Source: Labedella gwakjiensis (GTDB lineage Bacteria > Actinomycetota > Actinomycetes > Actinomycetales > Microbacteriaceae). Taken from it: a stretch of DNA of 64,000 nt. Positions 43,581 through 51,175 of the stretch are shown in pieces. The position numbers and the translations under genes are program-made. Below the pieces are notes generated by a model. It did not search any database, was not told the origin of the DNA, and was given only the letters and a program-made list of their open reading frames with translations. The stretch spans positions 992,001 through 1,056,000 of the forward strand of contig NZ_PYAU01000001.1 in NCBI RefSeq assembly GCF_003014675.1, written 5' to 3'. Each line of letters begins with the position of its first letter. The stretch's first letter is position 1.

Positions 43581-45056
43581 ATGGCCACCGACGCCCGGTT
43601 CCCGACGCAGGATGACGACATGCTCGATTCCCTGACCATCGGACGCCGCATCCGCCAGGCCCGCACCGACCGCGGGATGACCCTGGAGGCGCTCGGCGCG
43701 GCCGTCGGCCGGGCGGCGAGCCAGATCAGCGTGCTCGAGAACGGCCGCCGGTCGCCGCGACTCTCCGAGCTGCAGGCCGTGGCGCGTGCGATCGGCGTGC
43801 CCCTCGACGACCTCCTCTCCCCCGAGGCGCCGACTCCGCGCGCGGCGCTCGAGATCGCCCTCGAACGCGCGCAGCGGTCCCCGCTCTACACGTCGCTCGG
43901 GCTACCGCCGCTCCCACCCCGGAAGTCGCTGAGCGACGACGCGATCACCGCGGTACTCGGTCTCCACAGCGAACTGGAACGGCTCCACCGGGAGCGCGCT
44001 GCGACACCCGAGGAAGCGCGACGCGCGAACACGGAGCTCCGGAAGGAGCAGCGCCGCCACGCCAACCACTTCCCCGAGCTCGAGGCCACGGCCGCCCGGC
44101 TCCTGCAGGCCGTCGGCCACGCGGGAGGCCCCCTCTCGCAACGGGTCGCGTCGAGCCTCGCCACGCACCTCGGCTTCTCGCTCCACTACGTCTCCGACCT
44201 GCCGGCGTCCACGCGCAGCGTGACGGACCTCGAGAACGGGCGCCTCTACCTGCCGGTGCGGCAGCGGGCGGGCGCGGACCCCCGATCGGCTCTCCTCCAG
44301 GCGCTCGCAGCCGTGGTGCTCGAGGCCGGGGAACCGACCGACTACGAGGACTTCCTCCGGCAGCGTGTGGAGACGAACTACCTCGCGGGCGCGCTCATGA
44401 TCCCCGAAGCGAGTGCCGTCGACTTCCTCACGGCCGCAAAGGCGCAGCGGGAGCTGTCGGTCGAGGACCTCCGCGACGCCTTCGCCGTGACGTACGAGAC
44501 GGCGGCGCACCGCTTCACGAACCTCGCAACCGTGCACCTCGACATCCCCGTGCACTTCCTCAAGGTGCACGCGAGCGGCGCCATCTCGAAGGCGTACGAG
44601 AACGACAGCGCCGCCTTCCCCACCGACGCGCTCGGCGCCGTCGAAGGCCAGCTCGTATGCCGGTGGTGGAGCGCCCGTCAGGTCTTCGCCGTCGAGGACC
44701 GCTTCAGTCCGTACCACCAGTACACGGACAAGCCGGGCGGCACGTACTGGTGCACGTCGAGCATCCAGTCGAGCAGCCGCGGCGACTTCTCGGTGAGCGT
44801 CGGCACGCCGTTCGCGACCGCGAAGTGGTTCCGCGGGCGCGACACGACGAACCGTCAGACGTCCCGCTGCCCCGACCCGTCGTGCTGCCGACTCCCGCCG
44901 GAAGAGCTGACCGACCGTTGGTCGGGCGCGTCGTGGCCGAGCGCACGCATCGAGGCGTCGCTGCTCGCGGCCCCGCCCGTCGGCACGTTCACGGGGGTGG
45001 ACCACACCGACGTCTACGAGTTCCTGGAGCGCCACGCCCCGCGCGACAGCGTGTGA
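43581..45056 (+). CDS. RamB-like regulator of acetate/glyoxylate metabolism (XRE plus short-chain fatty acyl regulator domains)
   Basis: This is a 491-residue regulator with an XRE helix-turn-helix at about residues 20-75 (IGRRIRQARTDRGMTLEALGAAVGRAASQISVLENGRR), an ImmA/IrrE-like middle region (NYLAGALMIPEASAVDFLTAA, TYETAAHRFTNLATVHLDIPVHFLKVHASGAISKAYEND) and a C-terminal cysteine-containing domain (WCTSSIQ, SRCPDPSCCRLPPEEL), as in corynebacterial RamB. Being divergent from aceA it probably controls aceA-aceB. The ATG at 43581 would suit a leaderless mRNA; ATG 43620, with AGGA upstream, gives a start closer to known homologues. Confidence 0.82.
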   Translation: MATDARFPTQDDDMLDSLTIGRRIRQARTDRGMTLEALGAAVGRAASQISVLENGRRSPRLSELQAVARAIGVPLDDLLSPEAPTPRAALEIALERAQRSPLYTSLGLPPLPPRKSLSDDAITAVLGLHSELERLHRERAATPEEARRANTELRKEQRRHANHFPELEATAARLLQAVGHAGGPLSQRVASSLATHLGFSLHYVSDLPASTRSVTDLENGRLYLPVRQRAGADPRSALLQALAAVVLEAGEPTDYEDFLRQRVETNYLAGALMIPEASAVDFLTAAKAQRELSVEDLRDAFAVTYETAAHRFTNLATVHLDIPVHFLKVHASGAISKAYENDSAAFPTDALGAVEGQLVCRWWSARQVFAVEDRFSPYHQYTDKPGGTYWCTSSIQSSSRGDFSVSVGTPFATAKWFRGRDTTNRQTSRCPDPSCCRLPPEELTDRWSGASWPSARIEASLLAAPPVGTFTGVDHTDVYEFLERHAPRDSV

Positions 45057-45130
45057 GTGTCACCTTCTCGACACCTCGCCTCCCGTCGACAGACACAGGA
45101 CCGTGCTGTCCCCCGACGAAACCGTCGTAG

Positions 45131-45219
45131 GATGTGAGCATCTGAGGTAAAAACGCCTGTTCCCCCAGGCGCGCACACGCGGATCCGAGAGGACCGCCAC
45201 TTCTTCATCTGAAGGAGTG
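45131..45219 (+). promoter_or_regulatory. Highly structured 5' leader of the DHA2 exporter gene with sequestered ribosome-binding site
   Basis: Four consecutive hairpins are readable: GATG-TGAG-CATC (45131-45142); CGCCTG/CAGGCG with loop TTCCCC (45154-45171); GCGGATCC/GGACCGC with one bulged A and a GAGA tetraloop (45179-45197); and CACTTCTTC/GAAGGAGTG with loop ATCT (45198-45219). The last is a 9-bp stem with one G-U pair that locks up the Shine-Dalgarno GAAGGAG. I cannot match it to a named riboswitch class. Confidence 0.6.
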
Positions 45220-45227
45220 TGCTCTCA

Positions 45228-46691
45228 ATGACCACCGAATCACCCCACACCACCACGACCGCAACCGCGGTCGCGCCGCGCCGACTGCGCGAGGCGTGGA
45301 TCGCCCTCGCCGGGCTCGCGGCCGTCTTCCTCGTCGAGATGCTCGACAACTCGATCCTCACCGTGGCCCTCCCCACGATCGGGCGCGACCTGGACGCCTC
45401 GACGACGGACCTGCAGCTCGTGACGAGCGCGTACTCCATCGTCTTCGGTGGACTCATGCTCGCCCTGAGCGCCCTCGCCGACCGCGTGGGTCGGCGACGG
45501 ATCATGCTCGCAGGACTCGTGCTCCTCGCCGCGGCCAGCCTCTCGACCGCCGCCGTCACGACACCGGAGCAACTCATCGCCGTCCGCGCCGCCATGGGCG
45601 TCGCCGCCGCGATGACGACACCCGGTTCGCTCGCCCTCGCGTTCCGTCTCTTCGACGACGACACCCTCCGGGTCCGGGCGATGACCGTCATCTCGACGGT
45701 CGGCCTCGTGGGCCTCGCCGTCGGCCCCACCGTCGGCGGGCTCGCTCTCACGGTCGCGCCGTGGCAGGCACTGTTGATCGCCGACGCACCGATCGCCGTC
45801 GTCGCCCTCGTGTGCATCGGCACCGGAATCCGCGCAGACGACCCGGCCGACCTGCACCGCGACCCGATCGACGTGGCCGGGGCAGCCCTCGGCACACTCA
45901 CGATCGTCCTCGCACTCGTCGCCCCGACGCTCTTCGTCGAATCCGGATCGGGGTCGTGGATGCCGTGGGCGGCACTCGTCGCCGCTGTCGTCGCGGCCGC
46001 CGCGTTCGTCGCCCGCGAGCGGACGGCGACACATCCCCTCCTCGACCTCGAGCTCATCGCTCGCCCGCTCGTATCGAGCGGCCTGCTCCTCAAGTCCGCC
46101 GCCGGGCTGGCGACGGCAGGGCTCGGCTACCTCGTGACACTGCAGCTCCAGCTCGACTGGGGGTGGACGGCCGCGCAGGCCGCGATCGGGATGCTCCCCC
46201 AGGTGATCGTGCTCATCGCGGGCGGGGCGCTCGTCGGCCCGCTCATGAGACGGGTCGGCATGGACGGCGCGTCCTGGATGGGCGCCGTCGTGGTGGTCGC
46301 CGGGCTCGGTGTCTTCGCTCTGCTCGGCCGCTCCGGCTACGGGTGGGTCGCGCTCGCCCTCGTTTTCGTGGCCGCCGGGATGCGCGTGGTCGGCGTCGTC
46401 GCCGGCACGAACGTCATGCGCGGACTCCCCGCGAACCGCACCACCATCGGGGCTGCACTCGTGGACACGTCGAGCGAGGTGACGACGGCCGCCGCGATCG
46501 CGATCGCCGGGACGATCATCGCGGCGATGTTCAGCGGCAGCATCGCGACCCCGGGGTGGACGGCGGCGCAGGCCGACCAGTTCCGCACCGCTGTCGCGCT
46601 CGGCTCCACGGTCCTCACGCTCATCGCCGCCGCCCTCGTCGGCGTCGGCATCGCGCGCGGTCGCACGTCACGGAACGATCCCGTGGGTTAG
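45228..46691 (+). CDS. MFS multidrug exporter, DHA2 (EmrB/QacA) type
   Basis: This is a 487-residue transporter, 14 helices expected. DHA2 motif C-like and A-like regions are visible: FLVEMLDNSILTVALPTIGRDLDASTTDLQLVTSAY in helix 1, ALADRVGRRRIML in loop 2-3 and GLVGLAVGPTVGGLAL in helix 5. The ATG at 45228 lies 10 bases after GAAGGAG; a GTG at 45219 inside the hairpin is the alternative. The strongly folded leader suggests induced translation. Its stop codon is the first triplet boundary of the next gene's operator. Confidence 0.85.
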   Translation: MTTESPHTTTTATAVAPRRLREAWIALAGLAAVFLVEMLDNSILTVALPTIGRDLDASTTDLQLVTSAYSIVFGGLMLALSALADRVGRRRIMLAGLVLLAAASLSTAAVTTPEQLIAVRAAMGVAAAMTTPGSLALAFRLFDDDTLRVRAMTVISTVGLVGLAVGPTVGGLALTVAPWQALLIADAPIAVVALVCIGTGIRADDPADLHRDPIDVAGAALGTLTIVLALVAPTLFVESGSGSWMPWAALVAAVVAAAAFVARERTATHPLLDLELIARPLVSSGLLLKSAAGLATAGLGYLVTLQLQLDWGWTAAQAAIGMLPQVIVLIAGGALVGPLMRRVGMDGASWMGAVVVVAGLGVFALLGRSGYGWVALALVFVAAGMRVVGVVAGTNVMRGLPANRTTIGAALVDTSSEVTTAAAIAIAGTIIAAMFSGSIATPGWTAAQADQFRTAVALGSTVLTLIAAALVGVGIARGRTSRNDPVG

Positions 46692-46714
46692 TATCTGCGT
46701 ATGAACGCAGATAC
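46691..46714. promoter_or_regulatory. ArsR-type operator overlapping the start codon
   Basis: Perfect 10-bp arms, GTATCTGCGT and ACGCAGATAC, flank ATGA, whose ATG is the start codon of the ArsR-type gene. TAGTAT (46690-46695) in the left arm can serve as the -10, with transcription beginning at or next to the ATG (leaderless). Confidence 0.75.
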
Positions 46715-47072
46715 GCAGCAATGCGGCAGAAGCCCCGAGAGCCCGTACGTCGAGCTCGCCGTCGAGGTCTTCGCGATGCTCGCCGACGCCACCCGGGTGC
46801 GCATCATCCTCGCGCTCCGCGACGGCGAGCTGTCCGTCAACCACCTGGCCGACATCGTCGACAAGTCGTCGGCCGCGGTCTCCCAGCACCTCGCGAAGCT
46901 GCGGCTCGCGCGCATCGTGTCGACGCGGCAGGACGGGACTCGCGTGTTCTATCGGCTCACCGACGAGCACGCGAGCCGACTCGTGAGCGAAGCCATCTTC
47001 CAGGCTGAACACGCGCTCACCAACGCCCCGGGACACCACGCCACGGGCACGCCCGCGCCCGCGCCGCGGTGA
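46701..47072 (+). CDS. ArsR/SmtB-family metal-sensing repressor
   Basis: This is a 123-residue winged-helix protein (LADATRVRIILALRDGELSVNHLADIVDKSSAAVSQHLAKLRLARIVSTRQDGTRVFYRL). The alpha-5 metal site of CzrA/NmtR (Asp-x-His-x10-His-x2-His) is represented by D88, H90, Q101 and H104, so one ligand is changed. C8 near the N-terminus and a GHH near the C-terminus could add ligands, as in NmtR. It overlaps the His-tailed EamA gene (GTGA), which makes that transporter the likely target; zinc, nickel or cobalt are the candidate inducers. Confidence 0.85.
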   Translation: MNADTQQCGRSPESPYVELAVEVFAMLADATRVRIILALRDGELSVNHLADIVDKSSAAVSQHLAKLRLARIVSTRQDGTRVFYRLTDEHASRLVSEAIFQAEHALTNAPGHHATGTPAPAPR

Positions 47073-48121
47073 TCGCCTCCCTGCGACACCGCGGCGTGCA
47101 GGCGGCACTCCTCGCGGCCGTGCTCTTCGGCGCCGGGACACCCGTGGCCAAGTCCCTCCTCGACGCCGACGTGAGCCCGTGGCTCCTCGCCGGACTCCTC
47201 TACTGCGGCTCAGGGATCGGGCTCGGCGTGCTGAGGATCGTCCGCCGATCGCCGCGCGTGCGACTCGCGCGCACCGACGTCCCGCCTCTCGCGGGCGCAA
47301 TCCTCTTCGGCGGCATCCTGGGCCCGGTCCTCCTGCTGCTCGGGCTCTCGTCGATGCCGGCCTCCGGCGCCTCCCTGCTTCTCAACGCCGAGGGCGTCTT
47401 CACGGCCGTTCTCGCCTGGGTCGTCTTCCGTGAGAACGTCGACCGGCGCATCGCCCTCGGCATGGTCGCGATCGTGGCGGGAGCCGTCGTGCTCAGCGCG
47501 CCCTCCGGGGCGGTGATCTCGAGCCCGTGGCCGGCCCTCGCGATCCTCGGCGCCTGCCTCTGCTGGGGACTCGACAACAACCTCACGCGCAAGGTCGCAC
47601 TGACGGACGCGACCTGGCTCGCGGCGATCAAGGGTGGCGTGGCCGGGCCCGTCAATCTCGCGCTCGCGTTCGCGCTCGGCGCGCAGATCCCCGGGGCCGC
47701 GAACATCGCGGCCGCCATGGTCGCCGGGTTCTTCGCCTACGGGGTGAGCCTCGTGCTCTTCATCGTCGCGATGCGCCACGTGGGCACGTCCCGCGCCGGT
47801 GCGTACTTCTCGATCGCCCCGTTCTTCGGAACGGCCCTCGCGATCGTCCTCGGCGACCCGCTCACGTGGCCGGTCGTCGTCGCGGGCGCACTCATGGCGC
47901 TCGGCGTCTGGCTGCATCTCACGGAACGCCACGAGCACGAGCACACGCACGAGGCGATCACGCACTCCCATCGACACACCCACGACGAGCACCACCAGCA
48001 CGACCACGCGCCGGGCCAGGAGGTCGCCGCGGGAGCGTGGCACACCCACGAGCACACCCACGAACCGATCACCCACACGCACGAGCACTACCCGGACAGC
48101 CACCACCGGCATCGGCACTGA
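47069..48121 (+). CDS. EamA-family (DMT) transporter with a histidine-rich C-terminal tail
   Basis: This is a 350-residue protein: ten hydrophobic helices with two EamA repeats (AALLAAVLFGAGTPVAKSLL, then WPALAILGACLCWGLDNNLTRK and HVGTSRAGAYFSIAPFFGTALAI). A soluble tail of about 64 residues from residue 287 holds 23 histidines. The tail contains an internal duplication, THEHTHE(A/P)ITH(S/T)H. EamA proteins usually carry metabolites, but the tail and the coupled ArsR-type sensor suggest a divalent metal. It starts with GTG overlapping the regulator stop. Confidence 0.82.
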   Translation: MIASLRHRGVQAALLAAVLFGAGTPVAKSLLDADVSPWLLAGLLYCGSGIGLGVLRIVRRSPRVRLARTDVPPLAGAILFGGILGPVLLLLGLSSMPASGASLLLNAEGVFTAVLAWVVFRENVDRRIALGMVAIVAGAVVLSAPSGAVISSPWPALAILGACLCWGLDNNLTRKVALTDATWLAAIKGGVAGPVNLALAFALGAQIPGAANIAAAMVAGFFAYGVSLVLFIVAMRHVGTSRAGAYFSIAPFFGTALAIVLGDPLTWPVVVAGALMALGVWLHLTERHEHEHTHEAITHSHRHTHDEHHQHDHAPGQEVAAGAWHTHEHTHEPITHTHEHYPDSHHRHRH

Positions 48122-48131
48122 TGAGGGCACT

Positions 48132-48167
48132 GACCAGGGGGCACCGACCAGGGGTGCTGACCAGGGG
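48132..48167. repeat. Three direct GACCAGGGG repeats
   Basis: GACCAGGGG occurs at 48132, 48146 and 48159, spacing 14 and 13 bases, directly after the EamA stop and about 40 bases before the DUF3562 gene. They may be regulator half-sites. GATAGT near 48191 could be the -10 for a leaderless downstream gene. Confidence 0.5.
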
Positions 48168-48203
48168 GTATTGCCGCGGCATCCCATCGCGGATAGTTGA
48201 AGC

Positions 48204-48431
48204 ATGTCGAGGTTCAAGCCGCAGGACGAGTACGAGGCGCTCGTCTACGTGATCGACCTCTTGGCACGGCGTCACCCATCGGTCCCCGAGGACGACATCG
48301 TGCGGATGGTGGCCGAGGAACTGGAGCGGACGAGCGGCGCGGCCCTCCGCAGCTACATCCCGGAACTCGTGGAACGCAACACCCGACGCCGCCTGCGCGA
48401 GTATCCGTCGGCGGAATCGGCGACCGCCTGA
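48204..48431 (+). CDS. Stand-alone DUF3562 three-helix-bundle protein
   Basis: This is a 75-residue, mostly helical protein (EYEALVYVIDLLARRHP, EDDIVRMVAEELERTS, YIPELVERNTRRRLREY). It matches the three-helix-bundle dimerisation module that is fused to the N-terminus of some actinobacterial arsenate reductases; the same pattern opens the ArsC at 54070 in this window. Its role alone is unknown. It lacks cysteines and histidine clusters. The start is ATG with no clear Shine-Dalgarno. Confidence 0.7.
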   Translation: MSRFKPQDEYEALVYVIDLLARRHPSVPEDDIVRMVAEELERTSGAALRSYIPELVERNTRRRLREYPSAESATA

Positions 48432-48455
48432 GCGGAACGGCAGCCGTGATCCCGG

Positions 48456-49091
48456 TCAGACGCCGCGGTCGGGGGCGGTCATGTCGCCGGTGCGCACGTC
48501 GCCCCCCGGTCCGTACCGGAGCAGCACCGTTCCCTTCTCGGACGAAACGGGCGGTTCGAGGAGAGTGAGCCCGACGGGCGGGCCGTCGTCGGGGAAGAGT
48601 CGCTTCCCCGCGCCGATCACGATCGGGTGGATCCACAGGTTGAGCACGTCGAACAGGCCCTCGCGCACGAGGGTGCGGGAGAAGTCGATGCTCCCGATGA
48701 CGTGCACGTTCGCGTGTCGCTCGCGCAGGTCGGCGATCGCTGCAGGAAGGTCGTCGCCCAGCAGCTCGGAGCCCCGCCACGGCAGGTCGATGGCGCTCCT
48801 CGAGGCCACGTACTTCGGGATCTCGGCGAACTTCCGGGCGATCGGCGAATCGGAGCCGTCGAGTTGCTGCGGCCAGTACGCGGCGAAGATGTCGTACGTC
48901 TTGCGGCCGAGCAGGAGCGCGTCCATCGCCTCGATGCCCTCCCACACCTGCGCCCCCGCGATGTCGTCGAGCAAGGGCGCCTGCCAGCCGCCGAACACGA
49001 AGCCGCCTTCGCGGTCCTCGTCAGGTGTACCAGGGGCCTGCTGCACCCCGTCGAGCGTGCTGAAGAGGTCGATACTGATGCGCCCGGTCAC
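48456..49091 (-). CDS. Dihydrofolate reductase-family protein (RibD C-terminal-like)
   Basis: This is a 211-residue protein with the RibD_C/DHFR-like fold seen as ISIDLFSTLDGVQQAPG at the start, ALLLGRKTYDIFAAYWP, KYVASRSAIDLPWRGSELL, NVHVIGSIDFSRTLVREGLFDVLNLWIHPIVIGAGKRLFPD and LTLLEPPVSSEKGTVLLRY. Such stand-alone proteins are common in actinobacteria and of unknown substrate. I chose the GTG at 49091, which overlaps the stop of the upstream gene (GTGA); an in-frame ATG 15 bases earlier is possible. Confidence 0.85.
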   Translation of the reverse strand: MTGRISIDLFSTLDGVQQAPGTPDEDREGGFVFGGWQAPLLDDIAGAQVWEGIEAMDALLLGRKTYDIFAAYWPQQLDGSDSPIARKFAEIPKYVASRSAIDLPWRGSELLGDDLPAAIADLRERHANVHVIGSIDFSRTLVREGLFDVLNLWIHPIVIGAGKRLFPDDGPPVGLTLLEPPVSSEKGTVLLRYGPGGDVRTGDMTAPDRGV

Positions 49092-50077
49092 GAGGCGTCG
49101 TCCCACCAGTCGAGCACCCGGGTGCCGATGAGCGTGAGCCAGCGCGACGGCTGGCCCTGGGGGACGTCGACGTCGAACCAGGTGCGGCCCGCGAGGGGCA
49201 CCCCCTGCAGCCAGGTGCCGTCCGGCTGCCGCGCCTGCCTGACCACCTCGATCGCCTCGGCCAACCGGGGATCGGGCGGGGTGCCGTCCCAGAGGGACGC
49301 GCTGCGGAAGTGATCGAGTGCCGCGAGAGCGCTGTACCGGAAGCGATCGGGGTAGACGAACTGCGTCACGAACGGCGAAACGACCTCGCCCGTGGACGCG
49401 CGGAACATCAGGCGGCGCTCCAGCAGGTACTCCTCACCACCGTGTCGCGCCTCCGCCACGCTGTCGTCGAGAGTGAACCGCTCGTACGCCAGGAGTCCGC
49501 GCACGGCGTTGAGGGTGGAGTGGAACGACGAGCGCGTCGACAGCGTGCCGTCGGAGCTCTGGCCCGGGTCCTCCGCCGCACAGTTCCAGCCTCCGTCGGC
49601 CAGCCGGTGCTCGCGGAACCACGCGGCCAGAGACGACACGTCCACGCCGAGCCAGGCTCCCGTCGCGATGGTGAACGCGTTGATGCACACGTCGACCTCG
49701 CCACCCCAGTACGGCAGGTCGTCGTAGTCCCACCGGCTGTTCGCCTCGATCCTCTCGGCGGTGTCGCCGAGCACGGCGGCGTCGACTCCCCACTCGCGCA
49801 GGTCTTTGAGCGCCCATGTGGTGGCGGTCCACGGCTGACCGGGCTGCTTCGCCTCCTCGCTCTCGAAGAAGCCCGCCGGCACGTACGAGCCGCCGGCCCA
49901 CTGCCCGTCCGGATCCTGCTTCGAGAGCAGCTCGGCCCCGAAGCCCTCCGTGGCGACGCGCGCCCTCGTGGCCTCCCACGCCCGCGGGGGCGCGCCCACG
50001 AGATCGCGTTCGACCTGCCAGCGCGCAGCCGGATCGGAGTCGAGCAGCCAGTCGAGAACGCGCGGATCGATCGTCAT
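49088..50077 (-). CDS. Squalene-cyclase/prenyltransferase-like alpha-alpha toroid protein
   Basis: This is a 329-residue protein with repeated QW-like helical motifs (QDPDGQWAGGSY, EHRLADGGWNCAAEDPG, ARQPDGTWLQGVP), the pattern of terpenoid cyclases/prenyltransferase beta-subunit toroids. The catalytic DxDD of squalene-hopene cyclases is absent. Homologues are annotated only as hypothetical or squalene-cyclase-like. I chose the ATG at 50077 (MTIDPRVLDWLLDSDP); the frame begins 10 residues earlier. It is coupled to the RibD-like gene by GTGA. Confidence 0.75.
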   Translation of the reverse strand: MTIDPRVLDWLLDSDPAARWQVERDLVGAPPRAWEATRARVATEGFGAELLSKQDPDGQWAGGSYVPAGFFESEEAKQPGQPWTATTWALKDLREWGVDAAVLGDTAERIEANSRWDYDDLPYWGGEVDVCINAFTIATGAWLGVDVSSLAAWFREHRLADGGWNCAAEDPGQSSDGTLSTRSSFHSTLNAVRGLLAYERFTLDDSVAEARHGGEEYLLERRLMFRASTGEVVSPFVTQFVYPDRFRYSALAALDHFRSASLWDGTPPDPRLAEAIEVVRQARQPDGTWLQGVPLAGRTWFDVDVPQGQPSRWLTLIGTRVLDWWDDAS

Positions 50078-50099
50078 GCCCGGCACGCTACTCCGGACC

Positions 50100-50136
50100 T
50101 CCGACACCGGGAAGGGGGTGGGATTCCGACACCGGG
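50100..50136. promoter_or_regulatory. Direct repeats in the divergent gap
   Basis: TCCGACACCGGG occurs twice (50100-50111 and 50125-50136), 25 bp apart. A third partial copy, TCCGACAGG, begins at 50181. The 120-bp gap serves two divergent genes, so the repeats may be activator or repressor sites on one face of the helix. Confidence 0.4.
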
Positions 50137-50197
50137 TCCGGGCACTTCCCCGGGGGTTTCCCGGGTATCTGTCAAAGAACTCCGACAGGATCGGGGC

Positions 50198-51082
50198 ATG
50201 CCCGACTTCAAGCGACTCCTCGGTGCCGCCGCGAAAGCGCTCGGCGACTCGTCCTCCTCGTCTTCACCCACGAATCAGCGGAACGGCTCTTCGACGGACT
50301 GGAAGAACATCGTCCGCACGGCCGCCGACAAGCTGACGGGCGACGAGCAGAACTCGCGGAATACCCCGCGTGGCGGCGCCGACAGCCCGTCCGCCTACCG
50401 CCCGACGAACGATCGGTGGAGCGGTGGCGCCCCCGCCGGCCGCACGTCCGGTTCCCAGCCCACCGAGGCCGACCGGATCGCCCTCGGCAAGTACGACTAC
50501 CTCCTCCAGACCGCCCCTCCCGGGCAGCTCGAGCAGGTCCATCACGAGGCCTTCGAACGACTCACCCCGGCCCAGCGGCAGCAGCTGCAGGACAGGTTGA
50601 CCGAGGAGCTCCCGGCCCACGAGCGCCCGCTCAGCGGGTCGACGGGCGACCTGGCCCGCGCCGCGACGCGCGGCGAGACGGCCCACCCCGGACTCATGAA
50701 GCGGGTCTTCGACGCCCGACGCTCGTCGAGCGGTCGCGGCCGCTCCGGCATGGGCTCCTTCGCCACGGGCGCCGCGGCCGGGGCGGGAGTCGCCGCGATC
50801 GGTGGCATCGCGCTCACCGTCGCGGGCGCCGCGGCCGTCAGCAGCGTGGCCGGCCCGCTGCTCTCTAACGCCCTCGCGTCGGGTGTCGACTTCGGCGGCC
50901 TCGCCGACGGCTTCGGCTTCGAGGGCATCGCTGGCCTGACCGAGGGAGTCGGCGGCCTCACCGAGGGCGTCGACGGTCTCGCCCAGAGCGGCGAGGAGTA
51001 CGTCGGCGGTCTCGGCGACCAGCTCGGCGAAGCCGCTCAGGGCTTCGAGATCCCGGGACTCGGTGACCTCTTCGGCCGCTGA
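50198..51082 (+). CDS. Uncharacterised protein with polar N-terminus and Gly/Ala-rich hydrophobic segment
   Basis: This is a 294-residue protein I do not recognise with certainty. It has a short amphipathic start (PDFKRLLGAAAKALGDS), a long Ser/Asn/Gly/Pro-rich disordered part to about residue 85, a helical domain 88-165 (ALGKYDYLLQTAPPGQLEQVHHEAFERLTPAQRQQLQDRLTEELP) and a Gly/Ala-rich hydrophobic segment 185-225 that may span or insert in the membrane. The last part repeats GLTEGVGGLTEGVDGL. I recall homologues in Microbacteriaceae labelled cation-transporting ATPase, but no ATPase motif is present. AGGA precedes the ATG. Confidence 0.65.
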   Translation: MPDFKRLLGAAAKALGDSSSSSSPTNQRNGSSTDWKNIVRTAADKLTGDEQNSRNTPRGGADSPSAYRPTNDRWSGGAPAGRTSGSQPTEADRIALGKYDYLLQTAPPGQLEQVHHEAFERLTPAQRQQLQDRLTEELPAHERPLSGSTGDLARAATRGETAHPGLMKRVFDARRSSSGRGRSGMGSFATGAAAGAGVAAIGGIALTVAGAAAVSSVAGPLLSNALASGVDFGGLADGFGFEGIAGLTEGVGGLTEGVDGLAQSGEEYVGGLGDQLGEAAQGFEIPGLGDLFGR

Positions 51083-51115
51083 CCCCGCGCCGCGCCCCAC
51101 CCCGCGGCCACTCAG

Positions 51116-51175
51116 GTAGTCCCTTTGCGCGCGCTTATACCCCTATACCGATATCACAGCGCGCAAACGGACTAC
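51116..51175. terminator. Long stem-loop in a convergent gap (bidirectional terminator or repeat element)
   Basis: A 17-bp stem with a single C-C mismatch (left arm GTAGTCC-C-TTTGCGCGC, 51116-51132; right arm 51159-51175) closes an AT-richer 26-base loop. The right arm contains the stop codon of the oxidoreductase on the minus strand. The layout resembles the element at 18853-18920. Confidence 0.7.

Noticed and set aside
45131-45219. Assignment of the exporter leader to a known riboswitch class (guanidine, TPP, cobalamin, fluoride)
   Set aside because: None of the consensus cores I remember for these classes is visible, so I left it unnamed.
49088-50077. A functional squalene-hopene cyclase
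   Set aside because: QW-like repeats are present but the DxDD catalytic motif is missing and the protein is half the usual length.
50198-51082. Cation-transporting ATPase as a product name
   Set aside because: No DKTGT phosphorylation motif, Walker motif or P-type helices are present; only a hydrophobic Gly/Ala segment.
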